Shown: positions 48,189-60,667 of the stretch, one piece after another
Numbering within the stretch: the first letter of the stretch is position 1
Layout of the letters: every line of letters begins with the position of its first letter
Assembly: GCA_018894105.1 (NCBI GenBank)
Contig: CM032133.1
Coordinates: forward strand, 18,862,501-18,926,500
DNA: 64,000 nt
Direction: 5' to 3'
From: Jacaranda mimosifolia
Lineage: Eukaryota; Streptophyta; Magnoliopsida; Lamiales; Bignoniaceae
The notes under the pieces: model-generated
Database searches by the model: none
Told to the model about the DNA's origin: nothing
What the model saw: only the letters and a program-made list of their open reading frames with translations
Program-made: the position numbers and the translations under genes

Positions 48189-51100
48189 CTTCATCGTCCC
48201 CATGAGAGTTGCCGTTCTCTAATTTAGATACAACATCAGGGCCGCACAACCTAGTTAACTCTTCCTGTTTCACCAGCAACAAATATATTTCTTAGGATTA
48301 TAACACAGATGCACAAGTCTATAAAAGTTTTCTTTTCCATTTTCACCATTGCAATAGTATATAGCCCTGTGAGAAGCAAAATGCTTCCCCAGTCATAAAA
48401 CATTGCTGAAGTTACGGCTATAAGACTATACCATAGCAATATGAAACATACAGCAACAATGGCAGGGAGGGAGGAAGGAGGAAAAGACGCAAAGGGGAAA
48501 AAGGAAAACCTTTATGGAGTTATTCTCAGATGTTAATTTCTCGCATTCCTCTGAAAGCCTTTGCAACTCGTCTCTGAGAGTGCGATTCTCATTACTTAAT
48601 GTCTCCACCCTGCGTTGTAGCTCTTCGCACTCAGCCTGCAAAGAATGACAAATATTTAATGGATAAAAACATTAGAAAGAAGATGAATGGTCATATTAAG
48701 TGTGCATTCGCAGGGATAGAATTTCTCAAGAATTTGAATGCAGAGAAAATTTTCTTTTTGAAATCAATTAAATATAATCCAAACACACAACTTTACAAAA
48801 TAAAGCAAAACATTAGAACATATAATATCATACAGTGAGATACAATAATTAATATAATCTAGCAAACAAGCACTTCTTCTTTACAATTCCTGAGATTGAC
48901 CCCACCACTATTTCCAATAAAACAACATGTGCTCACCCCAAGAAGTTGATCTTTCTAATCCACTACCACAGACACCAGACAATGTAACAGAAAGGAAAAG
49001 ATATTCGATGAAAAAGAAGATCATAGAGCAAGCTAATAGTTAAATTCTGTATACTTCAAAAGATACAGCTTAACTCATTGGGGCTTCCACACAAACAAAA
49101 CAAAAAAATAAATCTTCCAATACACCGATGACATAGGTGTAGCAAATGCAATGCCAACAAACCTCAACACAAGAAGTAAGGCAAATGAAGGTTCCTACAT
49201 AATTTCCGGAATCGCAAGATAATTGAAACTAGGGGGCGCAAATTGGGTCTCAACCTATGGTTCCAACCCAATTCACTTTGGGTTGGGTTGAATTGAGTTT
49301 TAGTTGGTTGAATATGGGTTGGGTTTTAATGGGTTGAAATAGGTCAATGTAAATGGGTTGAATGTGGTTTCTAAATAATTCAACCCAATTTCAGCCCCAA
49401 AATTATCCTTCCATTTTCTCATTCTCTCAAGATTATACGCCACTTTATTTTTATTTCTATAACACTGTAACAATGAAAAAAAATAATGAATTAAAAATTA
49501 GATAAATTATATATCATCGATTAATCATTTACCATTTCTCCACCTTATTTAATTTTAAAATATTAATTTATTAACTTAATTCCAATGAATTAATCAAGTA
49601 ACGTTTTACTTGAGATTATGATCTAAAAATTGATTATATCATTATTTGATTTATAAACTCCAATTTTTTATAAAAAAATTTAGCCAGTTAATTTTATAGC
49701 CCCTATATTTTTTTCAACTTTGCAATATGAAAATAAATAAAAAATTATCTTTCTTTTTTCTTTTATAATTTTTACAAACTACCAAAAATTAATATGTAAA
49801 CATAACAATTTATTGTGTAGTGGTAGCATGTGAGAGGAAAGATTGCGGCCGTCCATTTCATTTCCTTTCCATCCACATGAAGAAAGGGCCCCAGCTTTAT
49901 TTTTATTTTCAGTTATAATATTTCAAAAATTAAAAAATTAATTATATTTCAATATTTTTTGAGTATTTTATTTAAAAATAATAATTTAGATAGATATAAG
50001 AATTTAAATTTAAATGATTTATATTTTTTATTCTTAAAAGGACATATTTTTCAAGATATATGCATACTTTAATTGTTTTAAAATGATAGTAATACCTTTA
50101 TGTCGAATCGAATTTGAATTTGATCATTGTGATAAACTATAATGAACTAAATTGAAAAAATTAAAAATAAAATAAATAGTACTTTGTCAAATATTGACTA
50201 AATATAAAAAATAAAAAATAAAAAACAAAAAACAAATACGACTAGCATAGTAAATATTTTGTTGGGTACAATGTAAACATTTTGTACTAAAAATTTAAAA
50301 TATTTTATATAATAATGTTTTACTCATTGAGCAAGATTGTTATTTTGTATTAAAAAAAATATAAATATTATAAAATAATAAGTAAATTATATGTTTACAT
50401 AATTTGATTTGATTTTACGTGATTAACAAGGATTTAATAATAATTAATTAGCATATGTCAAATAAAGATAAAAAAATTATAGTTTAATAAAATAATATAA
50501 CAATATATTTAGCAAAAAATTTATATTTTTTTCTTTTTTGTATTGAACCCGCCCAAATCCACTTGTTTTCAACCCAACCCGTTTTCAACCCATAAATATA
50601 AACCAATTTTGAGCCCAACTCATAACCAACCCAACCCACCCATTCGCCACTCTTAATTGAAACGTAAGCAATGTTTTCAAAACCGTACCGGACAATGAAC
50701 CGGTGAGGCTACTGGTTACTGGTTCAACCAGTTCGACCACTGGTTGAACCGGTATGACGCCATAATGACATAACAATTATATTTAATTTTATAAATATCT
50801 ATAATATTTTAATATTACCAAAAAATAAAACTTTCAATTGATATAGAAAGAATATTATTTTAAAAAAAAATTCAACTTACTTATTTTTAAGTACGTTTTT
50901 TAAAAAATAATACTACTTCACAATTAGTCAACTATAAATAAATAAAAAATAATATTTCACATTAATTTAAGTAATCATTTGTATCATGCTTCAACTCTAA
51001 GTAAAAATAAATTCTTTTATGCTAAATATTCAACATAATTTAAGAGAGATTAAACAAAATAAAATAACAAATTAAACATAAGCATTCGTATATAACTACC

Positions 51101-54100
51101 ACTCTATTATTAAATTTCAAGAAAATAAATTCAAGTTTTAAAAAATTACATGTCCAAAATCTTTAATTATCATCTTCAACTCATCCCTTTTCTTTTTTAC
51201 TTTTTCTGTTTTAAAAAAAATTAAAATTTTCAAAAAAAAGAAAAAAAAAGTGAACCGGTTGAACCGGTTTGGTTTTGACTGATTTTCAACCGGTTTTGAC
51301 CGGTTCTCACAGGTTTTGACCATCATCGGTTTTGGGGCTTCAACCAGACAGGATTAGCCTCCGGTCACCGGTTCGGTTTTCAAAACATTGAACGTAAGGA
51401 ACATCAATTTTGAACATGCTGTATCAAAGTGTTGACTGTAGGAAAAGAGATAGTGTTTTGTTCGTAGATTCTTAAGTATGTGCAATTATAGTCTTATACT
51501 ATCTAAGCTTCATAAAATGGCATATATAAGAAGCTTCCTTCAAAATAAAAAGTTGCTCTGTTTCTTCACAATCTCTTTTAGAATGTTGGATTTCTACCAT
51601 AATCAACAACTAGCATATTATGATTAATCAAGAACTGATACAAGCAAATTAGAGATCAGCAACTCTTTACCATCTTCCGGTTACTAGTACTGGAGTAGAA
51701 ATCCCCATTCACATAAACTTATATGTATAGGAATTTCTATAACCATGCAAATATAAAATTCTCAAGAAGGCTATATTTCTTCAATGTTAATAAAATAACA
51801 ATGAACAATGAACACTCTCCATATGATCCATAAGGGTTCAGCACAAAAAGGAAATATAATGCCCCACTATTTTATCTTTTTGCCTCATATTTTTCCGTTT
51901 GAGAATTGCCATTTAGCTTAACTGTTCTTTTGTTTTCTCCGGCACCCGATGAGGCAGTCTACTGATGGACAAAGACTTTTCTTTTTCATATTTCTACATC
52001 TAGAAATGTAAACAATTCATTATCATACTTGAAATTCAAAAATCAGTGTCCTAGATGTATAGTTAATTAGCCAACTTTGGTTCACTATTTTCTCATAACA
52101 CCTCTTTACCCTGAATTCTGTTTTCAGAACTAACAAGGCAAGACTTCAGTGAAGAAATATCAAAGGGAAGCAACACAACATGGTTATACCTGCTTCCGTA
52201 ATCTCGATCTCCGAGCAGACTCCCGATTAGATTGCTTTCTCTTTTGCCTTTTTAATTCTCGTTCATCCTGTGAGATCAATGTTCAAATTCTATTTCAGTA
52301 AGGATGAAGTTAACTATCCACTCATACTTCTTTTGTTATTCAAGGGGAGGGGAGGACAACAGTTTGGTAACTCATGGAATATGGTCCTCCAAATATGTAA
52401 AAGATGAAACTAAAAGAACTAATAAAAACTGAATACAACTACTAAGGCAATTTGAGAATATCGAAGAGAATTTGAAAAATACAATTCTATCAACACACAG
52501 GTTCACAGTCCAGGGTTTTGCTGAGCAAAAACCTATGCAGCATAAATGAGGCACTGTATACATTCTCCATATTACTTGTCCAGTACACCAAGACTCTCTT
52601 TGTAATAATGGCACCTTGGTCCTGACCTAGGCATAGTTCACTTGCTCCAGCCCAGGCTAACGTCAAAAACTAAAGCCAATTTTTTCCTCAATAATCACTG
52701 TTTCCAAGCCCAATCTCAAAAGTTCCCATCTTAGCCAACTTTCAAACAAATAAAAAATGAATCATTTAACTGGGGAAAGAAGTGAAGCAATTAAAAGATG
52801 AAGATGATTAATTATATCAGAGATGCCACGTGTCAAACCCTACTCCACTAATTAATTATTACATATCTTTAGATTCAGGTCCATCATAAAGATTGGAATC
52901 AAACAAGATAAATAATCTCCATTCAACTTGAATTCTTCTCAGAAATTTTTCATACATACTTTCCTAGATTGAGGAAAAGCAAGGGAGAAACAGAGGAACA
53001 ACCAAATAACCCAAAAAAAAAAAAAAAAGACACAAACAAAGGCTAAAACATAGTAAATTAATCATAGAACTTTACTGCAGCTAGATAAAGTGAAATCAAC
53101 CATGACATGTAACAACTCAAGGAAAGAGAACTACTTGAATCCACTGATCATTCATCATGCCAGATGGAGCAACAGCCGGAGAAACACCAGGTGGATTTGC
53201 ATGCAGTTTCATGGCCCCAGAACCAGCAGGAGCAGCATTCCACAAATCCATGCCAATATTTAGATTAGTTGCAGGCACAGAGACTCCAGCATTGCCAGGT
53301 ACTGAAGTCTGGAAAGTAGTTGGGACGCCATTATTCTGTGCATTTGCCCCTGATAATTTCAATGACAGTCTCATGAATTCAGACTGAATAAGGTAAAAGA
53401 TTGATGGGCATTTAAAAATATTTACCATCAGCAAGCATCTGGTCAAAACTCCCTTTCTTGGCTGCAGAAAATTCCTACAATATAGAATCAGATTTGCTTC
53501 AATATAAACTATCATACATCTCTACCGTATGTGCCAAAACAAGTTTTAGTGTATCATATGAACTTTTGGATAGAGGAATATATTGAAAAATTTAAAATCC
53601 ATATAAGCTGAGAGAATGACCTGGTTATTGTTATCATCACTTGTGTCTGATGAGCCTTCACTTCCACTCTCAGCACTGCTCATAGGCAAACTTTACAATC
53701 AGAGTATGAATCTCAATATAGATGTCGAGATGTAATGAATCATCAACAAGAGAAATAAATGTAAAAGAATAAATGTAATAGAAGTTCTGACATCAAATCC
53801 ATCTCACACCACCTTTGAGTACCAATATCATTTCCAGAGCCTGAAGCCGCTTTTCCACCATCTCTGTTCTTCCCACCAACTATGCCATGATTTCCTGAAG
53901 CCCCCTTGGTTTTTTTGCTTGAAGCACGGTCCTTCCCTTCAGTGGCTTTCCCATCCAATTCTGCAGTTCCATGTACAACACCTGGAGTCTGTAAAGAGAA
54001 CCAAAAAAAAAAGAGTAAAGATCAATGCGAATATTTTGCAACTCCTGCAACTCGATTACTGACAGAGTAGAATATTGTGTCAAAACCACTGAGCAACATA

Positions 54101-54810
54101 AAAACGACAGACCAAATCAACTTTGGCATATAAGTTTATTTCAACAATCAGACATTAAAAAGTTTTGAAGCTCTTGATTACCACTGCCATATTAGGATGA
54201 GCATAGACTCCTCCAGGAGGATATAAAGCTGGATATGGAACTGGGGTCCCATAAGGTGGCATCAGAGGATGCTGAAATGTAATTAAACAATTCACATTAA
54301 GATGTCCAATCCGAAATAAAACTCAGAAATCCTACAATGCCAAATATTCACAAAGTAGAGGTGTGAAGTCCAGTATTCTAAAGTCACCTGGCTTCCCCAC
54401 AAGTACGGATGGGGAGTAGGAGATGCAACAGTTGAAGCAAAGAAGGGTGGAGTTGCTCCAGCACCATAAAAAGCCTGGAAGGAAGATATGCCTCTAATAA
54501 ATGCATTCATAAAAAGCAATAATTTTCTTGAAAAGAAAAACCATTATACACTTCATAACAAATGAAAGCCACCAGCAAACATATAAAACCTGCATAGAGC
54601 TTGTCCAATCAGGATATGCCGGCGTAGTAGGTGTAATAGGCGCTTCCTGTAAATTCAATCAAATATCAAATAGATTAATCTCATTAGCCCACATATGAAA
54701 GCTGGGATGTTACTAGTAGAAGAAAACATATAGGTAAGAAGATATAGTACCTGTGCTGAGGATGCAGGTTTGGATGACTTGGTAGGCGTGCTCTCTTCCC
54801 CAGCCCCCAT
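48189..54810 (-). CDS. GBF: G-box binding factor, group G bZIP transcription factor (multi-exon)
   Basis: Exons on the minus strand, each with AG/GT borders and matching phase: 54810-54751, 54646-54590, 54474-54388, 54271-54182, 53988-53813, 53675-53621, 53474-53426, 53349-53135, 52267-52190, 48635-48510, 48264-48189, plus a short unresolved last exon. The sum is about 356 residues, normal for GBF1-like proteins. The N-terminal half is Pro-rich ([28 protein letters not shown]). Next come a Ser/Asp/Asn stretch ([14 protein letters not shown]) and then the bZIP. The basic region is [18 protein letters not shown] with the N-x7-R pattern, and a Leu zipper follows ([20 protein letters not shown]). 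The intron after RKQ is at the conserved bZIP position. Family members bind CACGTG in the nucleus as dimers in light and stress responses. The start ATG follows an in-frame-open leader; [11 protein letters not shown] is a typical GBF N-terminus. Confidence 0.92.
48636..49221 (-). other. Intron sequence of the bZIP gene
   Basis: Part of the 3.55-kb intron between the basic region and zipper exons (48636-52189). No other feature seen before the hAT element. Confidence 0.6.
49230..50655. mobile_element. hAT-type element 1 in the bZIP intron
   Basis: The left end is TAGGGGGCGCAAATTGGGT. The right end, reverse-complemented, is TAAGAGTGGCGAATGGGT. The 8-bp direct repeat ATTGAAAC flanks it (49222-49229 and 50656-50663). 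Subterminal regions are full of GGGTTGGG/CCAACCC motifs (left 49250-49390, right 50540-50640). The middle is AT-rich and has no transposase, so at 1426 bp it is non-autonomous. Confidence 0.88.
50669..51390. mobile_element. hAT-type element 2, directly next to element 1
   Basis: The left end CAATGTTTTCAAAACCG pairs with the right end, reverse-complemented CAATGTTTTGAAAACCG. The 8-bp direct repeat AACGTAAG flanks it (50661-50668 and 51391-51398). Subterminal regions carry repeated AACCGGT/ACCGGTT motifs on both sides. At 722 bp it has no coding content. Confidence 0.88.
51399..52189 (-). other. Intron sequence of the bZIP gene
   Basis: Rest of the large intron upstream of the zipper exon. No repeat or gene recognised. 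Confidence 0.6.
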
Positions 54811-57075
54811 GAGCAGCAGATTGCAGACTCAATTTATTACCTTAGTTTGGATTATTCCGGATGTTTGTATTGTAAATCAAAAGAGAAAGGACCTGTTTCA
54901 CTGTTTGTCAAAAGAACCATTTTAATCTAGGTAAGGACAAGGTTCTGATGGCAACAATTGAAAGATCAGACCCCACATTCCATATTAGTGCTTTGAAGAA
55001 ATAAAGCAAATATGAAGGCATCTTTAATTGACTTCTAAAACATCAGCCCGAGCACTAGTCTTAATTAGCATTTAAAAGAGATTTTCTTTCCTTTCGCGTG
55101 CATGTTGGCAGGTTGGGAATTTGGATGGATAAGAATATTGCAAGATTTTAAATCTTCACAAGACGGCAATACAGTCAGCTTTTTTGTATTATCAACAGAA
55201 CTGGGACATTACCCTCACCATATCACGAGGCGTGCAATCATTCTTTGCATTACCAACATAAACCGAAGTAGATTGTCAAAGGTAGCCCTATACGATGTAG
55301 TTTATGGCCTCATAGCAGGCAGAAGCAACGAGCTTGTGTTCTAGAGAAATTTCAATGGTCATGCTAGTCTATTGGTGTTGGTCTGACTGAAGCATAACTA
55401 TCAAATCATTTTCAGATTTCTATACATATTAAGAACATCAAAAAATGCTAGTGCCTCTAATTTAAATATGTAGCAAGGATCCTAGCTAGATTAATTTTGT
55501 GGGAAACATGAAGAAGGATCCTCAACAAATTGTTCACAATGTTGAATCCCATGGGCATAGAGCCTCATAGATATTACAGAGTAGTGTACAAAATGCTAAT
55601 AATGCATCCTCCTCCGCCAAGCTTATTTAAGCAGAATCTCCAAGAAATGATTTCTATCAAATAAAGTAAACATCACAGGTGACCACTAGGAGCAAAGAAA
55701 TGAGAATTATCATCGAGTATAGAAGTAATTGCAATGTACTGAGACAGCAAGATGGAACATGGAAGGGCTCTTAAATAAAGACTTTCTGGGCCATAAGCCC
55801 ATAAATAAAGTGAAGCTCTCAAAATCTGTGCAAGTAATTTTGATTCAGCAAAGGCAACAGAACATAAAACCTAATCTTCTACATCAATAACATGATCTTT
55901 CTCTATTTGGCATTTCCTTTTTCTTTTCTGGGAAAATGAGAAGATGTATGGCATGATCCTCTCTATGCCTACAGCCAAAATTTTAAATAGAATATTCATG
56001 GATGATACAGAGTAAATACATTGCATGAAAACATAAAATGCTTTCCCAATCCCAAAACTTAAAACATTAGGTAATAAACTCAACTGTTTAATCAGCAATT
56101 GGATAATGCTCAGAGAACACATATTGAGTAAGAATGTATGACAAAAAGAAAACAGAAAAAGAACATCGATCGTGCAAAATTTAGCAAATAGCAAGAAACA
56201 CAAGGTTTCTAGTAAACAAGTAATAGTACTTCAATTGATATCCCCTGAATCATACAATGGTCGAGTAATTCAGCTATAAGGTTACCACACATTGTCCCTT
56301 CACCATAAACATATCAAAAATTCACTAAAGAAACTATACAATCGAATATATTCCCATTAACTCCTTGCCTTCAGACCAGTATCACAAACTTCACACTGAA
56401 CTGAGGATCTCAGCCTCGTTGATGTTCTTCAAATTGACCCATTCTTATGAAAGCACTGTCATCATTGTGTATTGGCATAATTTATAATGCGAATGAGAAG
56501 TTAAAGGAGAATCACAGGGATATTGTGCCCAAGAATCCTGTCGTGTGGATTGGCCATATCACCTAGTGAAAATGGCAATCCAATGCTTTTCTTACATTTG
56601 CTTGCATAACTAAGGCAAAAATATAAGACACAATGACAACAAAATACATCCTACAGGTGCATATGTCAGTCAGTCAGTATCTCCATACGAAACAAAATCC
56701 GTGCCTGCCTATTACCGCAATTGTCCAAGATTTCAGACCAATAGGCATCCAGTTATACCTTAAGACCAATTGATAATCAACCAACCAAAACCTTTTAATT
56801 CTTTCCAGAATTCAAAATTCCAGTACCAAATTCAAACAAATGAACCCATTTCCACCAAACAGCCCCACAAACACTTCCTCATCCATAAGTAAACCCAATC
56901 GTTAGAAAACCCAAAGACCCCCAATTTAAATACTAATATTTCCAAGAAAACAAGCAAAGGTAAAATAAAATTGAAAGCATTAGCATCTGAGGTTGTCTTG
57001 TCTTGTGTGAACATATAAAAAAGAAAAACCAAGAGAGAGAAAAATAAGAAGAGAGAGAAAGAGAAAGGGACTGAC
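54811..57075 (-). other. Probable 5' UTR and 5' UTR intron of the bZIP gene
   Basis: A good donor (CAG|GTCAGT) at 57076/57075 follows a CT-rich leader. Possible acceptors before the coding exon are ACAG sites at about 54893-54904. This gives a ~2.2-kb leader intron, common in GBF genes. No coding sequence is seen in it. The exact acceptor is not determined. Confidence 0.55.
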
Positions 57076-57171
57076 CTGGTCTGAAAGAACGAGTGAGGTG
57101 GAGCGAAAGGAGTCCAAGTGGGACGAACGAAGTTTGGTTTCGGTTGTTGCTTGCTATAACGCCAAAAACCA

Positions 57172-57210
<39 letters not shown>
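57076..57210 (-). other. Probable 5' UTR exon of the bZIP gene
   Basis: Minus-strand leader with CTCCACCTCACTCGTTCTTT ending CAGACCAG before the GTCAGT donor. The upstream border is not known. It includes or abuts the GT/CA repeat. Confidence 0.5.
57175..57208. repeat. (AC)n microsatellite at the bZIP 5' end
   Basis: About 17 AC units (GT on the transcribed sense strand), close to the inferred transcription start. Confidence 0.9.
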
Positions 57211-57211
<1 letters not shown>

Positions 57212-58940
57212 TTCCCTGAGATCCAACGGTTGCAAAATTCAGGTTTTAGTTTCACAAACAAAAAGCCCAAACCCAAAACAAAAAGGAAAACTACATATCA
57301 TATGCCCTCATCCACAAGAACTGCTCGAACCCAAAGAAAATCATTTCGTGTTCTTGGAAAGAATATATATGCCAGAGATAAAAAGAAAAGGGGGGGAAAG
57401 TTACAGGGTTAATTATTACAAATTTGGTTTATCTGTCTCCGGTAATTTAACTACCTTAGGTGGTGGTGTGGCAGAGTTGCCCAATTCGGGGTTGTGGTGG
57501 TGGGTAGGGTTTTGGAGGATGACACGTGAGGGTGAAAGAGGAATCCAACTGGCGGAAAGTGAGTGGATAGGCATGACGAGGCAACCAAGTATTTTAGGTG
57601 ACTCATGCCTTCTTCCTCCCTCTCGACTCATCTATGATCTATGGATAACTTTATTTAATTTGCTATTTGCTCCCCCAACCAACCACTATTGACTCATACT
57701 TTATTATTTCTTTCATTTCAAAATTAATGGTCTCAAACTAGTCTTATTCAATTTTAAACACGAGATGAAAAAAATATATAATTCTGTGTATTTATTTTAT
57801 TACTATTTTTAGAAATATTAATTTAAAAATACTCTAAGAAATGAATTTTATTTTTAAATATAAAAATAACATATTTAGAATACAGAATATTATTATTCTA
57901 TTTTCCACATGAAAGGGATTGCAGTTTCCTTTTGCGAAGGCCCTGGCATATTGCTGTTCACACTTTTTTTTTTTGCCCTCTTTTTTTTCTTTTTTCTTTT
58001 TTCCATTTGTACAGTAGGACATATCAAATGCTAAATGGAATTTAATTTTATTGCAATTAATTTAATTTTAACTCAATTCAATTACATGGGAGACCCCTCC
58101 AACTACTGAAGGGAAAACTTCTTCCCAAAACTGACACTAGTTGGATTAATAGATCACCGGATAGGAAATAATAACAAAATGTATATGTCGTTAAAATAAG
58201 TTTTAAGAAACATATGCATATAATATACCAATGATTGCTTTATTTCCTCTATGTTAAAAAAATAAATTAAGGAACTTGCAAATATTGAAAAAACTACACT
58301 TATTGTTAACTAAGGAAATTTTAATTTTTTAATTAAATTAAAAAAATATAGGTTATTAGTAATACATCTTTATCTAAAAGAATCCGAAATATGTTTATAT
58401 AAATAACATTTAATTTCAATTTCAAATACAATCTATTTTCTTTATTAACAACTAAATATTAATTAATTGTTCGATAAATTATTAACAAATAGATAAATAT
58501 CTTGGGGAGTTTTAGCATCAGTCACCTTTGTAGGTGAATAACCTTAGTTATATTCTTAAACTATGACACGTGTACTTTTTTTAACTTTTCTACAATAAGT
58601 AACATATTTATTAATATTAAATGTAACTTATTTGCTACTGTTAGAATTAAATATTTTTGTTGATGCCTCGTCATCAAAAGTATTATCTCTTTCTTGCATG
58701 GCGTATGATGTGGCAACATAACTCGCTACTTCAAAAAATTAAATTAAAAATACCAAAAAAATAAAAATAAATTTCTATATAAAAAAACCAAAAAGGACTA
58801 ACACAAATAAGAATGCTTAAAATTTGAAAAATGATAATAAACATAAAAAAAAAAAAAAAATTTGCACGTAAAAAAATATAAAATATACATTCACCATATA
58901 TATTTTAAATATATAAGATATATATATATATATTTATATA
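57211..58940 (-). promoter_or_regulatory. Promoter-side region of the bZIP gene
   Basis: About 57210-57700 is less AT-rich than what follows and probably holds the promoter, including the G-box. From about 57700 to 58940 the DNA is AT-rich with homopolymer runs (T-rich near 57967, A run near 58845). No gene is recognised there. Confidence 0.45.
57533..57538. promoter_or_regulatory. Perfect G-box upstream of the bZIP gene
   Basis: CACGTG in the context GATGACACGTGAGGG lies about 330 bases upstream of the inferred leader. CACGTG is the known binding site of GBF proteins, so self-regulation is possible. Confidence 0.55.
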
Positions 58941-58944
58941 CCCA

Positions 58945-59055
58945 TAACGCCCCCCATGGCCATGGCAGGGATCTGCTGGGCGCCGCGGCGCGACAATTTT
59001 GTGGTGAAGGGGCCGCTAGCCAGCAGCCATTTAAGGGCGGGGTGGGGTTGGAGGT
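58945..59055. other. Isolated GC-rich island
   Basis: About 110 bases with GGGCGCCGCGGCGCGAC, CCATGGCCATGG and GGCGGGGTGGGG lie between TA-repeat DNA (left) and AT-rich DNA (right). The plus-strand ORF 58862-59068 crosses it without recognisable content. The origin is unknown. Confidence 0.6.
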
Positions 59056-59393
59056 GCTAAATGTTTAATTTTCTTTTTTCCTTTTATAAATTAATATATA
59101 TAATTTGTTATTATTTAAATTAATAAATAAATTTATTTAAATTGAATTAAAATATTTTAGATATATTTTAGATATATTATAAAGTTTAGTACTATTAAGT
59201 AATTTAGATTATATAACTGAAAGCGTAGATTTTTAATTTTTAATTTAATTTAATTTAATTAATAAATAAATTCAATTAAAATTAATTAAATTATTTTGGA
59301 TATTATTGAATGCATAATTTAAATTGTTAAAATTATATTGTCTAAGATGATAGATTTAGATTTTTATATTTTATATTTTTATTTATTTTATAT

Positions 59394-59955
59394 CTTAATT
59401 AAATTAAATTTAATGAAATTATTTTATATATGTTTACTGCTTCAAAATTATTAAACATGTAGTCCAAAATTAGTAAGATTATATAGTTTAAAATTATAAA
59501 TTTAAATTATAAAAAATTTAAGGCAATAAATTTATATCAAATAATTTATTAAAAATTTGGAGGATATTTGGTATTTTAATTCTAATGTGTAATTTTTAAA
59601 TTTTTTTAGCACTCGAGTTTTATTTAATAGCATGATTTGGACAAAAACAATAATGAAGAGTATATTTTTAATTATTTATTTATTGATTTCTTAATTAAAT
59701 TAAATTTAATGAAATTATTTTGATACTTTTACTATTTTAAAATTATTAAATATGAAACCCAAAATTATTAAGATAATACAGTTTAAAGTTATAAATTAAA
59801 TTCTAAAAAAAAATTAGATAATAAATTTGTATCAAATAAATTTTATAAATTTGAGGATAGTTGGTATTCTAATTCTGATATGTAATTTTTAAATTTTCTT
59901 TAGCAATTAAGTTGTATTTAATTGCGTGATTTGGACATAAACAATGATAAGTAAT
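59394..59955. repeat. Tandem duplication with 296-bp period
   Basis: CTTAATTAAATTAAATTTAA begins both units (59394 and 59690). Each unit ends near GTGATTTGGACATAAACAAT or CATGATTTGGACAAAAACAA, with many matching stretches between. The sequence at 59100-59390 may be a third, more diverged unit. Confidence 0.75.
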
Positions 59956-60164
59956 TTTCTTAATGTTGAGTTGTATGCTTCCCCACCCTTTTATTTTTTA
60001 GCGAAGTTTAAATTCTACGACCATGTGGGAAGAGGAGTTGCCAAACCATATGCTACATAAGAGAGTGTGGACTGATAGGGCACCTTGCGGTGCCAAATCA
60101 ACTGCGAAGTAGGCTCATACCACTTACTAGTGAGTTTCAGGTCCAATTTGTCCTAAAATTACCA
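59956..60164. other. Spacer
   Basis: No feature recognised; a short GC-balanced patch lies near 60060-60120. Confidence 0.4.
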
Positions 60165-60667
60165 AGATAATGTTTGGATATGAATTATGTGTTTTGAATT
60201 ATATGTTTTGGGAGAATGAATTTTGGGAGTGGGGTTGAGAAATGTGAAATTTGTGTTGCGGTATGTGATATATGTCTGTTTATATTTTGAAAATAGTAAG
60301 AAAATTATTTTGGGGAATTTTAGTATGTTTGTTTATATTTTGGGAGGAGAAAATTTCTATTGTAGCAGTCAATCAATGCTTTTTTGTTAGGTTTTTGGGA
60401 TGAAAATGGAATTGAATAATATTTTTTTATTGTAAAAATAATAATATGTATATGTGATGATTGGATATGATATTTTAATTGCAAAAATAATGATAAAATA
60501 TTATGATATATATGTATGTGAATAGGGTTTTTGGTAATAAGTTAATTGATTTAGAGGGGTATTTTGGGATTAATAGTAATTGTTTTGCCAAAAAAGTAAA
60601 CTATGTGTTTGGTTAAATTTTGCCAAAACAAATTTATTTTGGCAAAATGTAACCAAACATAGCCCAA
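60165..60667. mobile_element. Second copy of the GTTTGGTTATG-type inverted-repeat element
   Basis: The left end GATAATGTTTGGATATG pairs with the right end, reverse-complemented GGGCTATGTTTGGTTAC. Inner matches to 31781-32133 include TTTTGGGAGAATGAATT, GTATGTTTGTTTATATTTTG and TTTTTTGTTAGGTTTTTGGG. Near the right end is a perfect stem, TTTTGCCAAAA...TTTTGGCAAAA. Borders are approximate. Confidence 0.65.

Noticed and set aside
52372..52614. 80-residue minus-strand ORF upstream of the bZIP basic-region exon
   Set aside because: It lies in an intron, has no matching splice phase and no similarity to GBF proteins.
57093..57692. 199-residue plus-strand ORF
   Set aside because: It runs antisense over the bZIP leader and promoter and includes a His-Thr run from the AC microsatellite. 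There is no recognisable domain or splice context.
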